A stretch of 64,000 bases of DNA, taken from NCBI RefSeq assembly GCF_001939045.1, contig NZ_MKIM01000019.1, positions 1 through 64,000 of the forward strand. The letters run 5' to 3'. A program made the translations under genes and the position numbers. The notes below the pieces were generated by a model. That model saw nothing but the letters and a program-made list of their open reading frames with translations, was not told the DNA's origin and searched no databases. How positions within the stretch are numbered: the stretch's first letter is position 1; the number at the start of each line of letters is the position of its first letter. Positions 27,722-36,137 of this stretch are shown piece after piece. This DNA is from Rhizobium oryziradicis (GTDB lineage Bacteria; Pseudomonadota; Alphaproteobacteria; Rhizobiales; Rhizobiaceae).

Positions 27722-28178
27722 CTAAACAACACCCTTGCTGAAAATGAAACATCCATAGGGGCCGGGATCGGAGGTTCGAACAATAGCGAAAGACGACTTT
27801 GCCGCGGCATAAAAAGCGAAGCGCTCCAAGGCCTCGATTTGCACCTCGCGCCCTTCAGCGCGATCAACCACATTCTGAATGGTAGCAAATATTGGCACTT
27901 GTGCATCACGATCCCCAACCACCTCCATTCTTTTGACGGGTGCCTCGACAAACGTGTCGAGAGGAAAAAGCGTCAGGATGGCTTGCGTTGCGATCTCCAG
28001 ATTGCAGCCGGACAGATTGATGAGTTTGCCATAGGATGAGTTTGCCATAGGTTGTGTGCTTGGCAATCGTTTCTGCCGGATGATTGATATCACACAGCAC
28101 CAATTGGTCTCCGTGCCCCATCAGCATCAAAGCATGCAACAACTCCGCATTCAAAACTGGATCGATTCCCTTCAACAT
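27722..28178 (-). pseudogene. RbsD/FucU-family sugar mutarotase, frameshifted by a 16-bp tandem duplication
   Basis: The N-terminal part (MLKGIDPVLNAELLHALMLM, with GHGDQLVL carrying the catalytic His) reads from 28178 to about 28035. The C-terminal part (LINLSGCNLEIATQAI..., ERFAFYAAAKSS, YGCFIFSKGVV) reads in another frame to 27722. Between them the 16-base block GATGAGTTTGCCATAG is present twice in tandem (28019-28034 and 28035-28050). Removing one copy gives a continuous 146-residue protein, close to the intact paralogue at 33561 (151 residues). The gene is divergent from the CUT1 operon and shares its control region. The duplication could revert, so this may be a recent or switchable loss. 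Confidence 0.88.
28019..28050. repeat. 16-bp perfect tandem duplication inside the RbsD/FucU gene
   Basis: Two exact copies of GATGAGTTTGCCATAG. The unit is 15+1 bases, so the second copy shifts the frame. Confidence 0.95.
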
Positions 28179-28533
28179 TGACTTTGCATCCCCTTTGAGA
28201 TTGCCTTCTCTTCACATTTTCGCACTGTATTGTGATGTTTTCTTTCGAGAGTTTGACTCGATCCGTTTCAGCGCCTGGTTTGCGCCTTCATTTACAAAGC
28301 CACAGCCGTTCAAGTTGCACATAGCGATCGTAATCATGTGAATATCAAAAATATTTACTTGGAACGCAAGAACTGACTTTACCAAAATAAAACATTGTGT
28401 GAAGTTCGGTGCGCGTAGGGCACTTTTCGGAGCAAGGGCTGCGGCAGGGAGATGGAGGTCTCATCCGCTTGCGGTTTTCGAAATTTTGCCTCACGCCGTG
28501 TACAGTGCACGCCATTCTGGGAGGAGACCTGTT
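28179..28533. other. Divergent control region (broken rbsD-like gene / CUT1 operon)
   Basis: 355 bases with no gene. Contains the 30-base operator-like repeat at 28376-28405, AT-rich DNA around 28335-28395 suited to a promoter, and a short family-2 fragment at 28409-28440. Confidence 0.5.
28376..28405. promoter_or_regulatory. Shared 30-bp operator candidate, copy B (ACTTTAC-N16-GTGAAGT)
   Basis: The ends and total length are the same as at 35005-35034. The arms form an inverted repeat with one mismatch. It lies in the divergent promoter region of the CUT1 sugar operon. A likely binder is the RpiR-family regulator encoded at 39784, because both sites control operons of the same sugar cluster; this is inference. 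Confidence 0.55.
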
Positions 28534-29595
28534 TTGGCTTCGATGAATATCGCCAATGTTGGCAAAGCCTATGGTAGTTTGACGGTCATTCACGGCGTTT
28601 CTGTCGAGATACCCGATGGCGAGTTCGTTGTTCTGGTCGGCCCATCGGGCTGCGGCAAATCGACATTGTTGAGGATGGTTGCCGGGCTGGAGCCAATCAC
28701 GTTTGGCGATATCGTGATTGACGGCAAGGTCGTGAACGATCTGCCGCCGAAAGATCGTGATATTGCGATGGTCTTCCAGAGCTACGCGCTTTATCCGCAC
28801 AAAACTGTGGCAGACAATATGGGTTTTGCTCTGAAAATGCGCGGCGAAAGCAAAGCGTCGATTGATGAGCGCGTTCGCAAGGCTGCCGACATTCTCGATC
28901 TTACTCCTTATCTGGCGCGTTATCCGCGTCAACTCTCGGGTGGCCAGCGGCAGCGGGTGGCCATGGGCCGGGCAATTGTTCGAGACCCCAAGGTTTTTCT
29001 GTTTGACGAGCCACTGTCCAATCTCGATGCGAAACTGCGCGTTCAGATGCGGGCCGAGATCAAGGAATTGCAACGTCGGCTGGCAACGACAATGATTTAT
29101 GTCACCCACGATCAGGTCGAGGCCATGACCATGGCGGACCGCATCGTGGTGCTGCGTGATGGCCGCGTCGAGCAAATCGGCTCGCCGCTGACCCTTTACG
29201 ACAAGCCTGCCAACATATTCGTGGCCGGTTTTATCGGATCACCGTCAATGAACCTGATCAAGGGACACATCCGGGCAGCAGCCACACCATGTTTTGAGAC
29301 GGAAGACGGTATTAAGCTCCCTCTGGCTTCAGCCCCTGAGGGATCGGACGGACGATCGTCCTTTTACGGCATTCGTCCCGAGCATTTTGTGCTGGGTGGC
29401 AATGTAACCGCCAACATCACGGTGATGGAATCAACCGGCACGGAAACGCAAGTGTTCGCAAGGCTTGGCCAGCAGAAAGTCATCGGCGTCTTCCGTGAGC
29501 GGCTCACGGAGCCAGCAGGTGGAGCCATTGCCATGACGCCAAACCCGACGATGGTTCATCTTTTTGACGGCGAAACGGGGTTGCGCATGGCGTGA
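28534..29595 (+). CDS. Sugar ABC transporter ATP-binding protein (MalK/UgpC type)
   Basis: A 353-residue CUT1-class ATPase that powers import through the two permeases downstream. Walker A is VGPSGCGKST, the signature LSGGQRQRVAMGRAI, Walker B VFLFDEPLSNLD, and the switch region YVTHDQVEAMTMADR. The C-terminal 110 residues form the regulatory OB-fold domain (FYGIRPEHF). The TTG at 28534 has GAGGAG seven bases upstream and is a better start than the ATG at 28543; the frame runs 5' to 28399 without support. It is the first gene of a six-gene operon, unusual in that the ATPase precedes the binding protein. Confidence 0.93.
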   Translation: MASMNIANVGKAYGSLTVIHGVSVEIPDGEFVVLVGPSGCGKSTLLRMVAGLEPITFGDIVIDGKVVNDLPPKDRDIAMVFQSYALYPHKTVADNMGFALKMRGESKASIDERVRKAADILDLTPYLARYPRQLSGGQRQRVAMGRAIVRDPKVFLFDEPLSNLDAKLRVQMRAEIKELQRRLATTMIYVTHDQVEAMTMADRIVVLRDGRVEQIGSPLTLYDKPANIFVAGFIGSPSMNLIKGHIRAAATPCFETEDGIKLPLASAPEGSDGRSSFYGIRPEHFVLGGNVTANITVMESTGTETQVFARLGQQKVIGVFRERLTEPAGGAIAMTPNPTMVHLFDGETGLRMA

Positions 29596-29670
29596 TAGAT
29601 GCAGCGGCTGCCAGGGGAGAGGCGGGCCGCATGCGAGGTTCGGAACAGTTAAAATAGGGAGGAAACAGGT

Positions 29671-31329
29671 ATGAAAGTCAGCGAATTCGAGAGGATGATG
29701 GCAATCGGCCTTAGCCGTCGTGCCATTCTAAAGACCGGAGCCAGCCTTGGGGCCGTGGCGGCCACCAGCGGTTTGCTGGGTGCCGGCACGGCGGTTGCCG
29801 ATGAGGCATCTTTGCGCAAGCAAATCCTGCAAATTCCGGGTGTTGGCAAGGGGTCTCCCACCGATGCCGATTGGCAGAAGGTCGGTGAAATGTGCCTCGA
29901 AGCCACAAAGAAGACCGTCAAAAAAGGAGAATTTGCCGGCGTCGAGCTGTCCTTTATGGGCCTCAACAATCAAAACCTGCACAATGTGCTGTTTCGTGGC
30001 TTTTTGAAGCCATGGGAGGATTATACCGGGGCGAAAATCACCTGGATCGATCTGGCGCAAGCCGATTATAATCCGCGTTTGCAGCAGGCCATTGCCACCG
30101 GCACCGTGGATTTTGATATTCTCGAAATGGGCGCGCCGTTTGAAGGCGATGTGTGCGGCAAGGGGCTGGCCTCGGAAATGCCGGACTGGGTCAAGGCGCA
30201 GATCGACATGGACGATTACGTCGACTACCTGAAAGCGCCGGTTGGCACATGGAATGGCAAAACCTATCGCATTTCAGTGGATGGCGACTGCCACAACTTC
30301 AACTACCGCAAAGACTATTTTACCGATGCCGATCTGGCCAAGGCGTGGAAGGCGGAAGGCCATTCAGGCGAATGGGGCGTGCCAAAAACTTGGCAGCAGG
30401 TGCAGGAAGTCACCAAATTCCTCAAGGGCAAGAAGATTTCCGGCATGGACGCGATCGGCTATCTTGATGCACCGAAGGCGTGGGGCGGCTTTGGCTTCTA
30501 CTTCCTCGGCAGTCGGGCAACGGCTTATGCCAAGCATCCCGACGACAAGGCTTGGCTGTTTGACATTGATACGATGAAGCCACGCATCAACAATCCCGCT
30601 TGGGTTCGCGCCATTCAGGACGTGGTTGATGCCCTGCCGTCGGAAGCGGGCGACCAATTGAATGCAGACCCCGGCACCACGGCATTCCAGCAATTCCTCG
30701 CAGGAACCGGCTCGATGGTGTCATGGTGGGGCGATGTGGGGCAGAGCGCGCAAACCAGCGACAGCTCGGTGGTGGGCGATACGATTGCCTTTGACATCCT
30801 TCCCGGCTCCGATGACGTATATAATGCCAAGACTGGAAAGTGGGAAAAACTGGCGAGCGGGCCAAACCATGCACCCAACATGGCCTATCTCGGCTGGGGT
30901 GTTTACGTCATGGCCCGCGTTGATAAGGACGAGAAGAAAAAGAAGGCGGCCTGGAGTGCTGCGGCCCATCTCGGCGGTAAGGATCTCGCCTTGTGGACCG
31001 CGGCCTACCCTTCCGGCTTCCAGTGCTATCGCAAGAGCCAGTTCGACATCAAGGAATGGGTCGCTGCGGGCTATGACGAGGGCTATATCAGCAATTATCT
31101 CGCCTCTCAGTCCAATTCCTACAATCACCCTAATGCAGCGATTGAGCCGCGCATTCCGGGAATCTTCCAATATTACAGTGTCGCGGAAGATGAGCTGGCC
31201 AAGGTGTTTGCGGGACGGGTGAAGCCGCAAGAAGGTGCTGACGCGATTGCTGCCGCATGGGAGAAAATCACCGATCAGCTTGGCCGCGACAAGCAGATCT
31301 CTCTCTACAAGGCATCACTTGGCCTTTGA
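29671..31329 (+). CDS. Sugar ABC transporter substrate-binding protein, Tat-exported (CUT1)
   Basis: A 552-residue periplasmic binding protein of the extracellular-solute-binding family 1 type, longer than the usual 420. The N-terminus has a twin-arginine motif GLSRRAILKTG followed by a hydrophobic stretch and an AVA-DEA cleavage site, so it is probably folded before export. Binding-protein features include WIDLAQADYNPRLQQAIATG, MVSWWGDVGQSA and AYLGWGVYVMARV. GGGAGGAAACAGGT precedes the ATG. It lies 75 bases after the ATPase gene and is followed by a strong hairpin. Confidence 0.92.
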   Translation: MKVSEFERMMAIGLSRRAILKTGASLGAVAATSGLLGAGTAVADEASLRKQILQIPGVGKGSPTDADWQKVGEMCLEATKKTVKKGEFAGVELSFMGLNNQNLHNVLFRGFLKPWEDYTGAKITWIDLAQADYNPRLQQAIATGTVDFDILEMGAPFEGDVCGKGLASEMPDWVKAQIDMDDYVDYLKAPVGTWNGKTYRISVDGDCHNFNYRKDYFTDADLAKAWKAEGHSGEWGVPKTWQQVQEVTKFLKGKKISGMDAIGYLDAPKAWGGFGFYFLGSRATAYAKHPDDKAWLFDIDTMKPRINNPAWVRAIQDVVDALPSEAGDQLNADPGTTAFQQFLAGTGSMVSWWGDVGQSAQTSDSSVVGDTIAFDILPGSDDVYNAKTGKWEKLASGPNHAPNMAYLGWGVYVMARVDKDEKKKKAAWSAAAHLGGKDLALWTAAYPSGFQCYRKSQFDIKEWVAAGYDEGYISNYLASQSNSYNHPNAAIEPRIPGIFQYYSVAEDELAKVFAGRVKPQEGADAIAAAWEKITDQLGRDKQISLYKASLGL

Positions 31330-31354
31330 GACAGGTGGTTGATTGTCAAGACAT

Positions 31355-31388
31355 CGCAGCAGGCAAGGTCTCGCCTGTGCCTGCTGCG
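31355..31388 (+). promoter_or_regulatory. Intercistronic hairpin after the CUT1 binding-protein gene
   Basis: An 11-base perfect stem (CGCAGCAGGCA / TGCCTGCTGCG) with a 12-base loop and no T-run. Located 25 bases past the binding-protein stop and 66 bases before the first permease. It is likely to stabilise the upstream mRNA and raise binding-protein output. Confidence 0.6.
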
Positions 31389-31454
31389 CCATGAACAGCC
31401 CAAAACGATCCTGACGACTGGTTTCTGAAGGGTGTTTTGTCCAAGGGTTAGCTT

Positions 31455-32564
31455 ATGTCCGATACGACCATGCCTGTTATTCGACCCAACGAGCAGCCAT
31501 CACGGCGTCAGCCCCATGCTCGGCATGGTCGTCTGTTGCTGGCAATAGCATCGCTGCTTCTGCTTGGTATGCTTGTGCTGCAATTGCTCGATACGATGGA
31601 GATCACAGCGTTCGGCTTCTCCAACTGGCGTCCATTGCTCTATGCCTATGTCGCGTGGGCCGTTGCGTTGTGCGCAGCACAAGTGCTTATTCGTGGAGAA
31701 GACGGCCAAAAGGCTGCATTTGTGCTGCCAGCGGTGCTGTTCACTGTTGCCATGGTGGTGTTTCCCACGGTTTTTGGCCTCTATATTGCTTTCACCGACT
31801 GGAATCTCAGTGCCGCCGCTGGTCGGCATTTCAACGGCATCGATAATCTTCGCGCTTTGTTTGCCGATTTTTATTTCTGGAACGCGCTTTTAAACATGAT
31901 CTATTATGTTCTGGCGGTTCTGGCGCAATATGCCATCGCCTTCGGGCTGGCCCTGCTGCTCAATGCCGAGATCAAAGCTCGAAAATTCTTCCGCGTCGCG
32001 TTTTTGCTGCCGCTGATGCTTAGCCCGGTGGCCGTCAGCTGGATGATTGGCAAATCCTTGATGGAATATCGTTTTGGCCCCTTAGCGACCCTTGCCCGCC
32101 ATTTGGGATGGGACAATCCGGCGTTTTTCTCCACCCCGTGGCTTGCGCGCATCTCGCTGATGGCCATGGATGCCTGGGTTTCTATCCCGTTCATGATGAT
32201 CCTGCTTCTGGCAGGCTTGCAGGCGCTGCCGATGGAAATCAAGGAAGCGGCCAAGGTGGATGGCGCATCCGGCTGGCAAAGTTTCAAGGAAATCACCTTT
32301 CCGCTGATGCTGCCCGTGAGCATCACCGTGATTATTCTGAGGGTGATTTTCCAGCTGAAGCTTGCCGATATCGTCATCAACGTGACCGCAGGCGGTCCGG
32401 GCGGTGCGACAGACACCGTCTCCAGTTTCATTTTTCGCGAATACCGGGACCGGTCAAATGTTGGCTACGGCACCATGCTGGCCGAGTTCTATCTTGTTAT
32501 CATCATCATCTTCGTCTCGCTCATCCTCAAGATGACGAGCCGCTGGCTGCAACGTTCAAACTGA
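31455..32564 (+). CDS. Sugar ABC transporter permease (MalF/UgpA type)
   Basis: A 369-residue inner-membrane permease. Two hydrophobic helices near the N-terminus (LLLAIASLLLLGMLVLQLL and LLYAYVAWAVALC) precede the core: AAFVLPAVLFTVAMVVFPTVFGLYIAFTDWNL, a binding-protein-dependent transport domain, and the EAA loop EIKEAAKVDGASGWQSFKEITFPLMLP that contacts the ATPase. It pairs with the next gene, ten bases downstream. The extra N-terminal helices are unusual for MalF-like proteins of this size. Confidence 0.92.
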   Translation: MSDTTMPVIRPNEQPSRRQPHARHGRLLLAIASLLLLGMLVLQLLDTMEITAFGFSNWRPLLYAYVAWAVALCAAQVLIRGEDGQKAAFVLPAVLFTVAMVVFPTVFGLYIAFTDWNLSAAAGRHFNGIDNLRALFADFYFWNALLNMIYYVLAVLAQYAIAFGLALLLNAEIKARKFFRVAFLLPLMLSPVAVSWMIGKSLMEYRFGPLATLARHLGWDNPAFFSTPWLARISLMAMDAWVSIPFMMILLLAGLQALPMEIKEAAKVDGASGWQSFKEITFPLMLPVSITVIILRVIFQLKLADIVINVTAGGPGGATDTVSSFIFREYRDRSNVGYGTMLAEFYLVIIIIFVSLILKMTSRWLQRSN

Positions 32565-32574
32565 GGCGCTGACC

Positions 32575-33507
32575 ATGGCACTTGATAGCATCCGCCATAA
32601 CGGCGCTGAAAACTCCACTGGATCTCGGTTTCGCCGCCCTCAATTTCTTACAGGCAGTCTTCTGATTTATGCGGCGCTGGTGTTCTGGGCCTTTATCTCG
32701 CTATTTCCGATCTATTGGACCATGACCACATCCTTCAAGACTGCGGTCAATGTCACGCAGGGGCACCTTATACCCTTTGTGGATTTCACCCCGGACTGGA
32801 AGGGCTGGCGATCGCTTGGTCTTTCGCCCGACACGATCTTTTTGGCATCCACCGTGCGCGACGAATTCATGCGGCGGTTTGCCAACAGCGTCATTGCCTC
32901 AGCGGGAGCATCCTTTCTGGCGGTGGTGATCGGATCGCTGGCCGCCTATGGCCTCAGCCGGTTTTCCTATAAATTTCTCTGGCTGCGCAATAAGGATATT
33001 TCGTTCTTCTTCCTGTCCCAGCTGATCTTGCCGCCCGTTGTGCTCGCCATGCCGTTTCTGGTGCTTTACAAGCACCTGATGTTGCTGGACACCCTGACTG
33101 GCCTTATTCTGGTTTACACCCTGATGGTGTTGCCAATCGTGATCTGGATCATGCGTGACCAGTTCGACACGATCCCGGTTGAACTGGAGCAGGCAGCATT
33201 GGTGGATGGCTGCTCGATCTGGGGGGCCTTCATGCGGATTGTCTTGCCCATTGCTCTTCCGGGCATGGTGGCCGCCTTCATTTTATCGGTCATACTGTGC
33301 TGGAACGAGTATTTTTTCGCAGCCCTTTTAACCAGTTCAAATGCAAAGACATTGCCCGTCATGGTCGCCAGTCAGACAGGCTCCCAGGGCATCAACTGGT
33401 GGTCGATGGCGGCCATTGCCACCGCCGCCATCATGCCGCTTGTTTTGGTCGGGATTTTTCTCGAGCGATTTATCGTCAAGGGACTGACCGCCGGTGCCGT
33501 CAAATAG
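32575..33507 (+). CDS. Sugar ABC transporter permease (MalG/UgpE type)
   Basis: The 310-residue second permease of the CUT1 importer. Typical features are an N-terminal helix with SLFPIYWTMTTSFK, then LAAYGLSRFSY, ILPPVVLAMPFLVLYKHL and the EAA loop ELEQAALVDGCSIWGAFMRIVLPIALPG. The C-terminus ends in a membrane helix, FLERFIVKGLTAGAVK. Its stop lies 53 bases before the RbsD/FucU gene. Confidence 0.93.
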   Translation: MALDSIRHNGAENSTGSRFRRPQFLTGSLLIYAALVFWAFISLFPIYWTMTTSFKTAVNVTQGHLIPFVDFTPDWKGWRSLGLSPDTIFLASTVRDEFMRRFANSVIASAGASFLAVVIGSLAAYGLSRFSYKFLWLRNKDISFFFLSQLILPPVVLAMPFLVLYKHLMLLDTLTGLILVYTLMVLPIVIWIMRDQFDTIPVELEQAALVDGCSIWGAFMRIVLPIALPGMVAAFILSVILCWNEYFFAALLTSSNAKTLPVMVASQTGSQGINWWSMAAIATAAIMPLVLVGIFLERFIVKGLTAGAVK

Positions 33508-33560
33508 GCCCCAACCTTTATTCATATGCCCAATTCTTTATCGCAGGAAAGGAACACTCC

Positions 33561-34016
33561 ATGCTGAAAAATCTTCACCCCGCCTTGAACGCCGATGTGC
33601 TCCACGCGCTGCGATCGATGGGGCATGGCGACACATTGGTGATTTCTGACACCAACTTCCCAAGCGACAGTGTCGCGCGCCAGACCGTGCTTGGCCGCCC
33701 GCTTTCCATGGCCAACCTGTCGGCCGCCGAAGCCGTGCGCGTGCTGCTGTCGGTTTTGCCGCTCGATACGCCGCTGCAAAACTCGGCCGGGCGCATGGAG
33801 GTGATGGGAGCACCGGATGATATCCAGCCGGTGCAACGTGAAGTTCAGGCGGAAATCGACCGTGCCGAGGGAAAGTCCTCACCCATGTATGGCATCGAGC
33901 GGTTCGCCTTCTATGATCTTGCAAAAAAGGCCTATTGCGTCATTTCCACGGGTGAAACCCGCTTTTATGGTTGCTTTCTGTTCACCAAAGGCGTGATTCC
34001 ACCGACTGGGCACTGA
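33561..34016 (+). CDS. RbsD/FucU-family sugar mutarotase (intact)
   Basis: A 151-residue cytoplasmic enzyme that interconverts sugar anomers. The motif MGHGDTLVISDTNFP carries the catalytic His, and RFAFYDLAKKAYCVI...FYGCFLFTKGVI is the conserved C-terminal part that completes the active site of the decamer. It is nearer FucU than RbsD in the GRMEV and FYGCF motifs. AGGAAAGGAAC precedes the ATG. It follows the permeases and precedes a PfkB kinase, suggesting a pathway of import, anomer exchange and phosphorylation. The paralogue at 27722-28178 is broken. Confidence 0.93.
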   Translation: MLKNLHPALNADVLHALRSMGHGDTLVISDTNFPSDSVARQTVLGRPLSMANLSAAEAVRVLLSVLPLDTPLQNSAGRMEVMGAPDDIQPVQREVQAEIDRAEGKSSPMYGIERFAFYDLAKKAYCVISTGETRFYGCFLFTKGVIPPTGH

Positions 34017-34025
34017 GGAGACACC

Positions 34026-34964
34026 ATGAACAAAAGCATTTCAATTCTCGGGATTTTTGTGGCCGACACCGCTTATCTCGCAGCACGTATGCCCGTTGTT
34101 GGCGAGACAATTACCGGCAGCGGCTTTGCGGTAGGACCGGGCGGCAAGGGCTCCAATCAAGCCGTTGCGGCAGCGAGAGCCAGCGCGGTTTCAGGGCAGG
34201 GCCCATGCGTTTCCTTCATTTCGAAAATTGGCCGTGACACATTCGGCGATCTCGCGTTAAAGACCTATGCCGAAGCTGGCGTGATACCGCGACTGACCGT
34301 GATGGATGATCAGCCAACCGGCGCTGCCTTCATTTACGTCAATGACAAGACCGGCGACAATGCCATCATTGTCTATCCGGGTGCGGCTGGAACCATCACC
34401 GTTGACGATGTCGAGGCGGCGCGCGCGGTGATTGAAGCAAGCGCGATTTTCGTGACCCAACTCGAGCAACCGGCAGAGGCCGCCCATCATGCCTTGAAGA
34501 TTGCGCGTGCGGCAGGCGTCACCACAATTTTCAACCCGGCGCCGGCAGAGCCCTTTCCGGACGCAATCTACGGGCTGTGCGATTACATTATACCCAATGA
34601 AACCGAAGCCGCAGCCCTGGTTGGTTTTCCGCTCGATACCATTGAAGATGCCAAACGTGCAGGTGATGTGCTGTTGGGACGGGGTGTGGGCGCGGCCATC
34701 ATCACGCTGGGCAGCCGAGGCGTGTTGTTTCACGCTCATAATGCGTCGGTTGCCATCCCAGCCGTGGCCGTTGGCCCTGTGCTCGACACAACAGGGGCCG
34801 GAGACGCCTTCGTTGGTGGTTTTGCCGCAGCCCTTGCCGATGGGAAAAGCCCGGTTGATGCTGTCCGCTTTGGTTGCGCAACGGCAGGGATCGCCGTGAC
34901 AAGACGCGGAACCGCACCGGCCATGCCACGACGCGAAGAAATCGACGCTTTGCTGTCACGGTGA
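34026..34964 (+). CDS. PfkB-family sugar kinase (ribokinase-like)
   Basis: A 312-residue kinase with both PfkB signatures: GPGGKGSNQAVAAARA near residue 40 and DTTGAGDAFVGGFAAAL near residue 255, the latter with the catalytic Asp. IIPNETEAAALVGF is the ribokinase-like N-E motif. It phosphorylates an imported sugar, ribose or a related pentose or deoxyhexose; the substrate is not fixed by sequence. It starts ten bases after the mutarotase gene with a GAGGAGACACC site and is the last gene of the CUT1 operon. Confidence 0.92.
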   Translation: MNKSISILGIFVADTAYLAARMPVVGETITGSGFAVGPGGKGSNQAVAAARASAVSGQGPCVSFISKIGRDTFGDLALKTYAEAGVIPRLTVMDDQPTGAAFIYVNDKTGDNAIIVYPGAAGTITVDDVEAARAVIEASAIFVTQLEQPAEAAHHALKIARAAGVTTIFNPAPAEPFPDAIYGLCDYIIPNETEAAALVGFPLDTIEDAKRAGDVLLGRGVGAAIITLGSRGVLFHAHNASVAIPAVAVGPVLDTTGAGDAFVGGFAAALADGKSPVDAVRFGCATAGIAVTRRGTAPAMPRREEIDALLSR

Positions 34965-35004
34965 GGCGACGACTGGCCATTTTGCAGCGCTGATCTCATT
35001 TTTT

Positions 35005-35034
35005 ACTTTACAAATCACGATTTTTTTGTGAAGT
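35005..35034. promoter_or_regulatory. Shared 30-bp operator candidate, copy A (ACTTTAC-N16-GTGAAGT)
   Basis: An inverted repeat with arms ACTTTACAAA and TTTGTGAAGT (one mismatch), ending 32 bases before the start of the isomerase operon, where a bound protein would block the promoter or initiation. It matches 28376-28405 in both ends and in length. Confidence 0.55.
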
Positions 35035-35066
35035 ATGAAGTGAAGCGATAAAAGTGAGCCAGAGCC

Positions 35067-36047
35067 GTGACCCAGCTGAAATTTGCAACCCGTCTGAATT
35101 CTTTTGCCTCCTGCCCAAAAGCAGAATGGCCGGATCTTTCCGGTAAGCCAACCATGCTCCAGATGGCAAAGCGTGCCGCGAAAGTTGAGGGCCTCACGGA
35201 TCTTGATTTGAATTATCCCGATCATGTTGGCGAAAATCCCGCTGAATTGGCCCGGCAGATTGGTGATATGGGCTTGGCAATCAATGGTTTTGCCATGCGC
35301 TATTATACCAATCCTGCCTTCAAGATCGGCGCGTTTACCAACCCCGATCCGGCAGTGCGGCGTGAAGCCATAGACCTGACCAAAGCAGGCATTGACGCCA
35401 CCCGTGCGGCTGGTGCCAAATTGATGACGCTCTGGCTTGGCCAGGACGGCTTTGACTATGCCTTTCAGGCCGACTACCACACGCTGTGGCAACACGAAAT
35501 TGACGGAATCCGTGAAGTTTGCGCCCATGACCCGGATTGTCAGATCAGCATCGAATACAAGCCCAATGAACCTCGCTCCTACAGCCTGATGCCGGATGCT
35601 GCGACGACGTTGCTGGCCATCAAGGATGTCGATATGCCCAATCTCGGCGTGACACTTGATTTCGCCCACGTGCTCTATGCTGATGAGCAGCCAGCGTTTG
35701 CCGCCGCCTTGATTGCCCGCCACAGCCGCGTGCTCGGTGTGCATCTAAATGATGGCTATGCCAAGCGCGATGACGGGCTGATGGTGGGTGCCGTTCATAC
35801 TCAACAAACCATCGAGCTTTTGCGCCAAATCCGCAAGGACGGCTATGATGGTGCCATTTACTTCGACACGTTTCCGGACATGACCGGGCTCGACCCCGTG
35901 CATGAATGCGAAGTGAATATTCAGACAGTCAAGCGCATGCTGCGGATTGTCGATCGCCTTGATCAGGACAATCGACTGTCTGGGGCCATTGAGCGTCAGG
36001 ATGCCGTATCTGCGCAGGCGATTGTGCAGGAACTCATGCTCGGCTGA
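35067..36047 (+). CDS. Sugar phosphate isomerase/epimerase (TIM barrel, AP-endonuclease-2 fold)
   Basis: A 326-residue xylose-isomerase-like TIM-barrel protein. Supporting segments are GLTDLDLNYPDHVG, LMTLWLGQDG, CQISIEYKPNEPRSYSLMPD with a metal-binding Glu, LGVTLDFAHVLYADEQP with a metal Asp/His, VLGVHLNDGYAKRDDGLMVG and IYFDTFPDM. The spread of acidic residues and histidines agrees with a divalent-metal site. It probably isomerises the imported sugar or its phosphate. The start is a GTG with only a weak upstream site. It opens the second operon, directly below the operator-like repeat. Confidence 0.88.
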   Translation: MTQLKFATRLNSFASCPKAEWPDLSGKPTMLQMAKRAAKVEGLTDLDLNYPDHVGENPAELARQIGDMGLAINGFAMRYYTNPAFKIGAFTNPDPAVRREAIDLTKAGIDATRAAGAKLMTLWLGQDGFDYAFQADYHTLWQHEIDGIREVCAHDPDCQISIEYKPNEPRSYSLMPDAATTLLAIKDVDMPNLGVTLDFAHVLYADEQPAFAAALIARHSRVLGVHLNDGYAKRDDGLMVGAVHTQQTIELLRQIRKDGYDGAIYFDTFPDMTGLDPVHECEVNIQTVKRMLRIVDRLDQDNRLSGAIERQDAVSAQAIVQELMLG

Positions 36048-36073
36048 AGCCAGCAACATCAAAATCAGCGAAA

Positions 36074-36089
36074 TTTCAAACCTTTGAAA
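36074..36089. promoter_or_regulatory. Perfect 16-bp dyad TTTCAAA-CC-TTTGAAA
   Basis: It lies in the 90-base gap between the isomerase gene and the CUT2 binding-protein gene, immediately before a hairpin. It could be an internal operator for the CUT2 transporter genes. Confidence 0.35.
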
Positions 36090-36093
36090 ATAA

Positions 36094-36112
36094 GGCACGC
36101 CGAAGGCGTGCC
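36094..36112 (+). promoter_or_regulatory. Short strong hairpin before the CUT2 binding-protein gene
   Basis: GGCACGCC-GAA-GGCGTGCC: an eight-base GC-rich stem with a three-base loop, 25 bases before the start codon and ahead of the GGGAGGAACC ribosome site. With no T-run it is more likely a 5' stabiliser or processing site than a terminator. Confidence 0.5.
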
Positions 36113-36137
36113 GTGTGACACCACCCGGGAGGAACCG

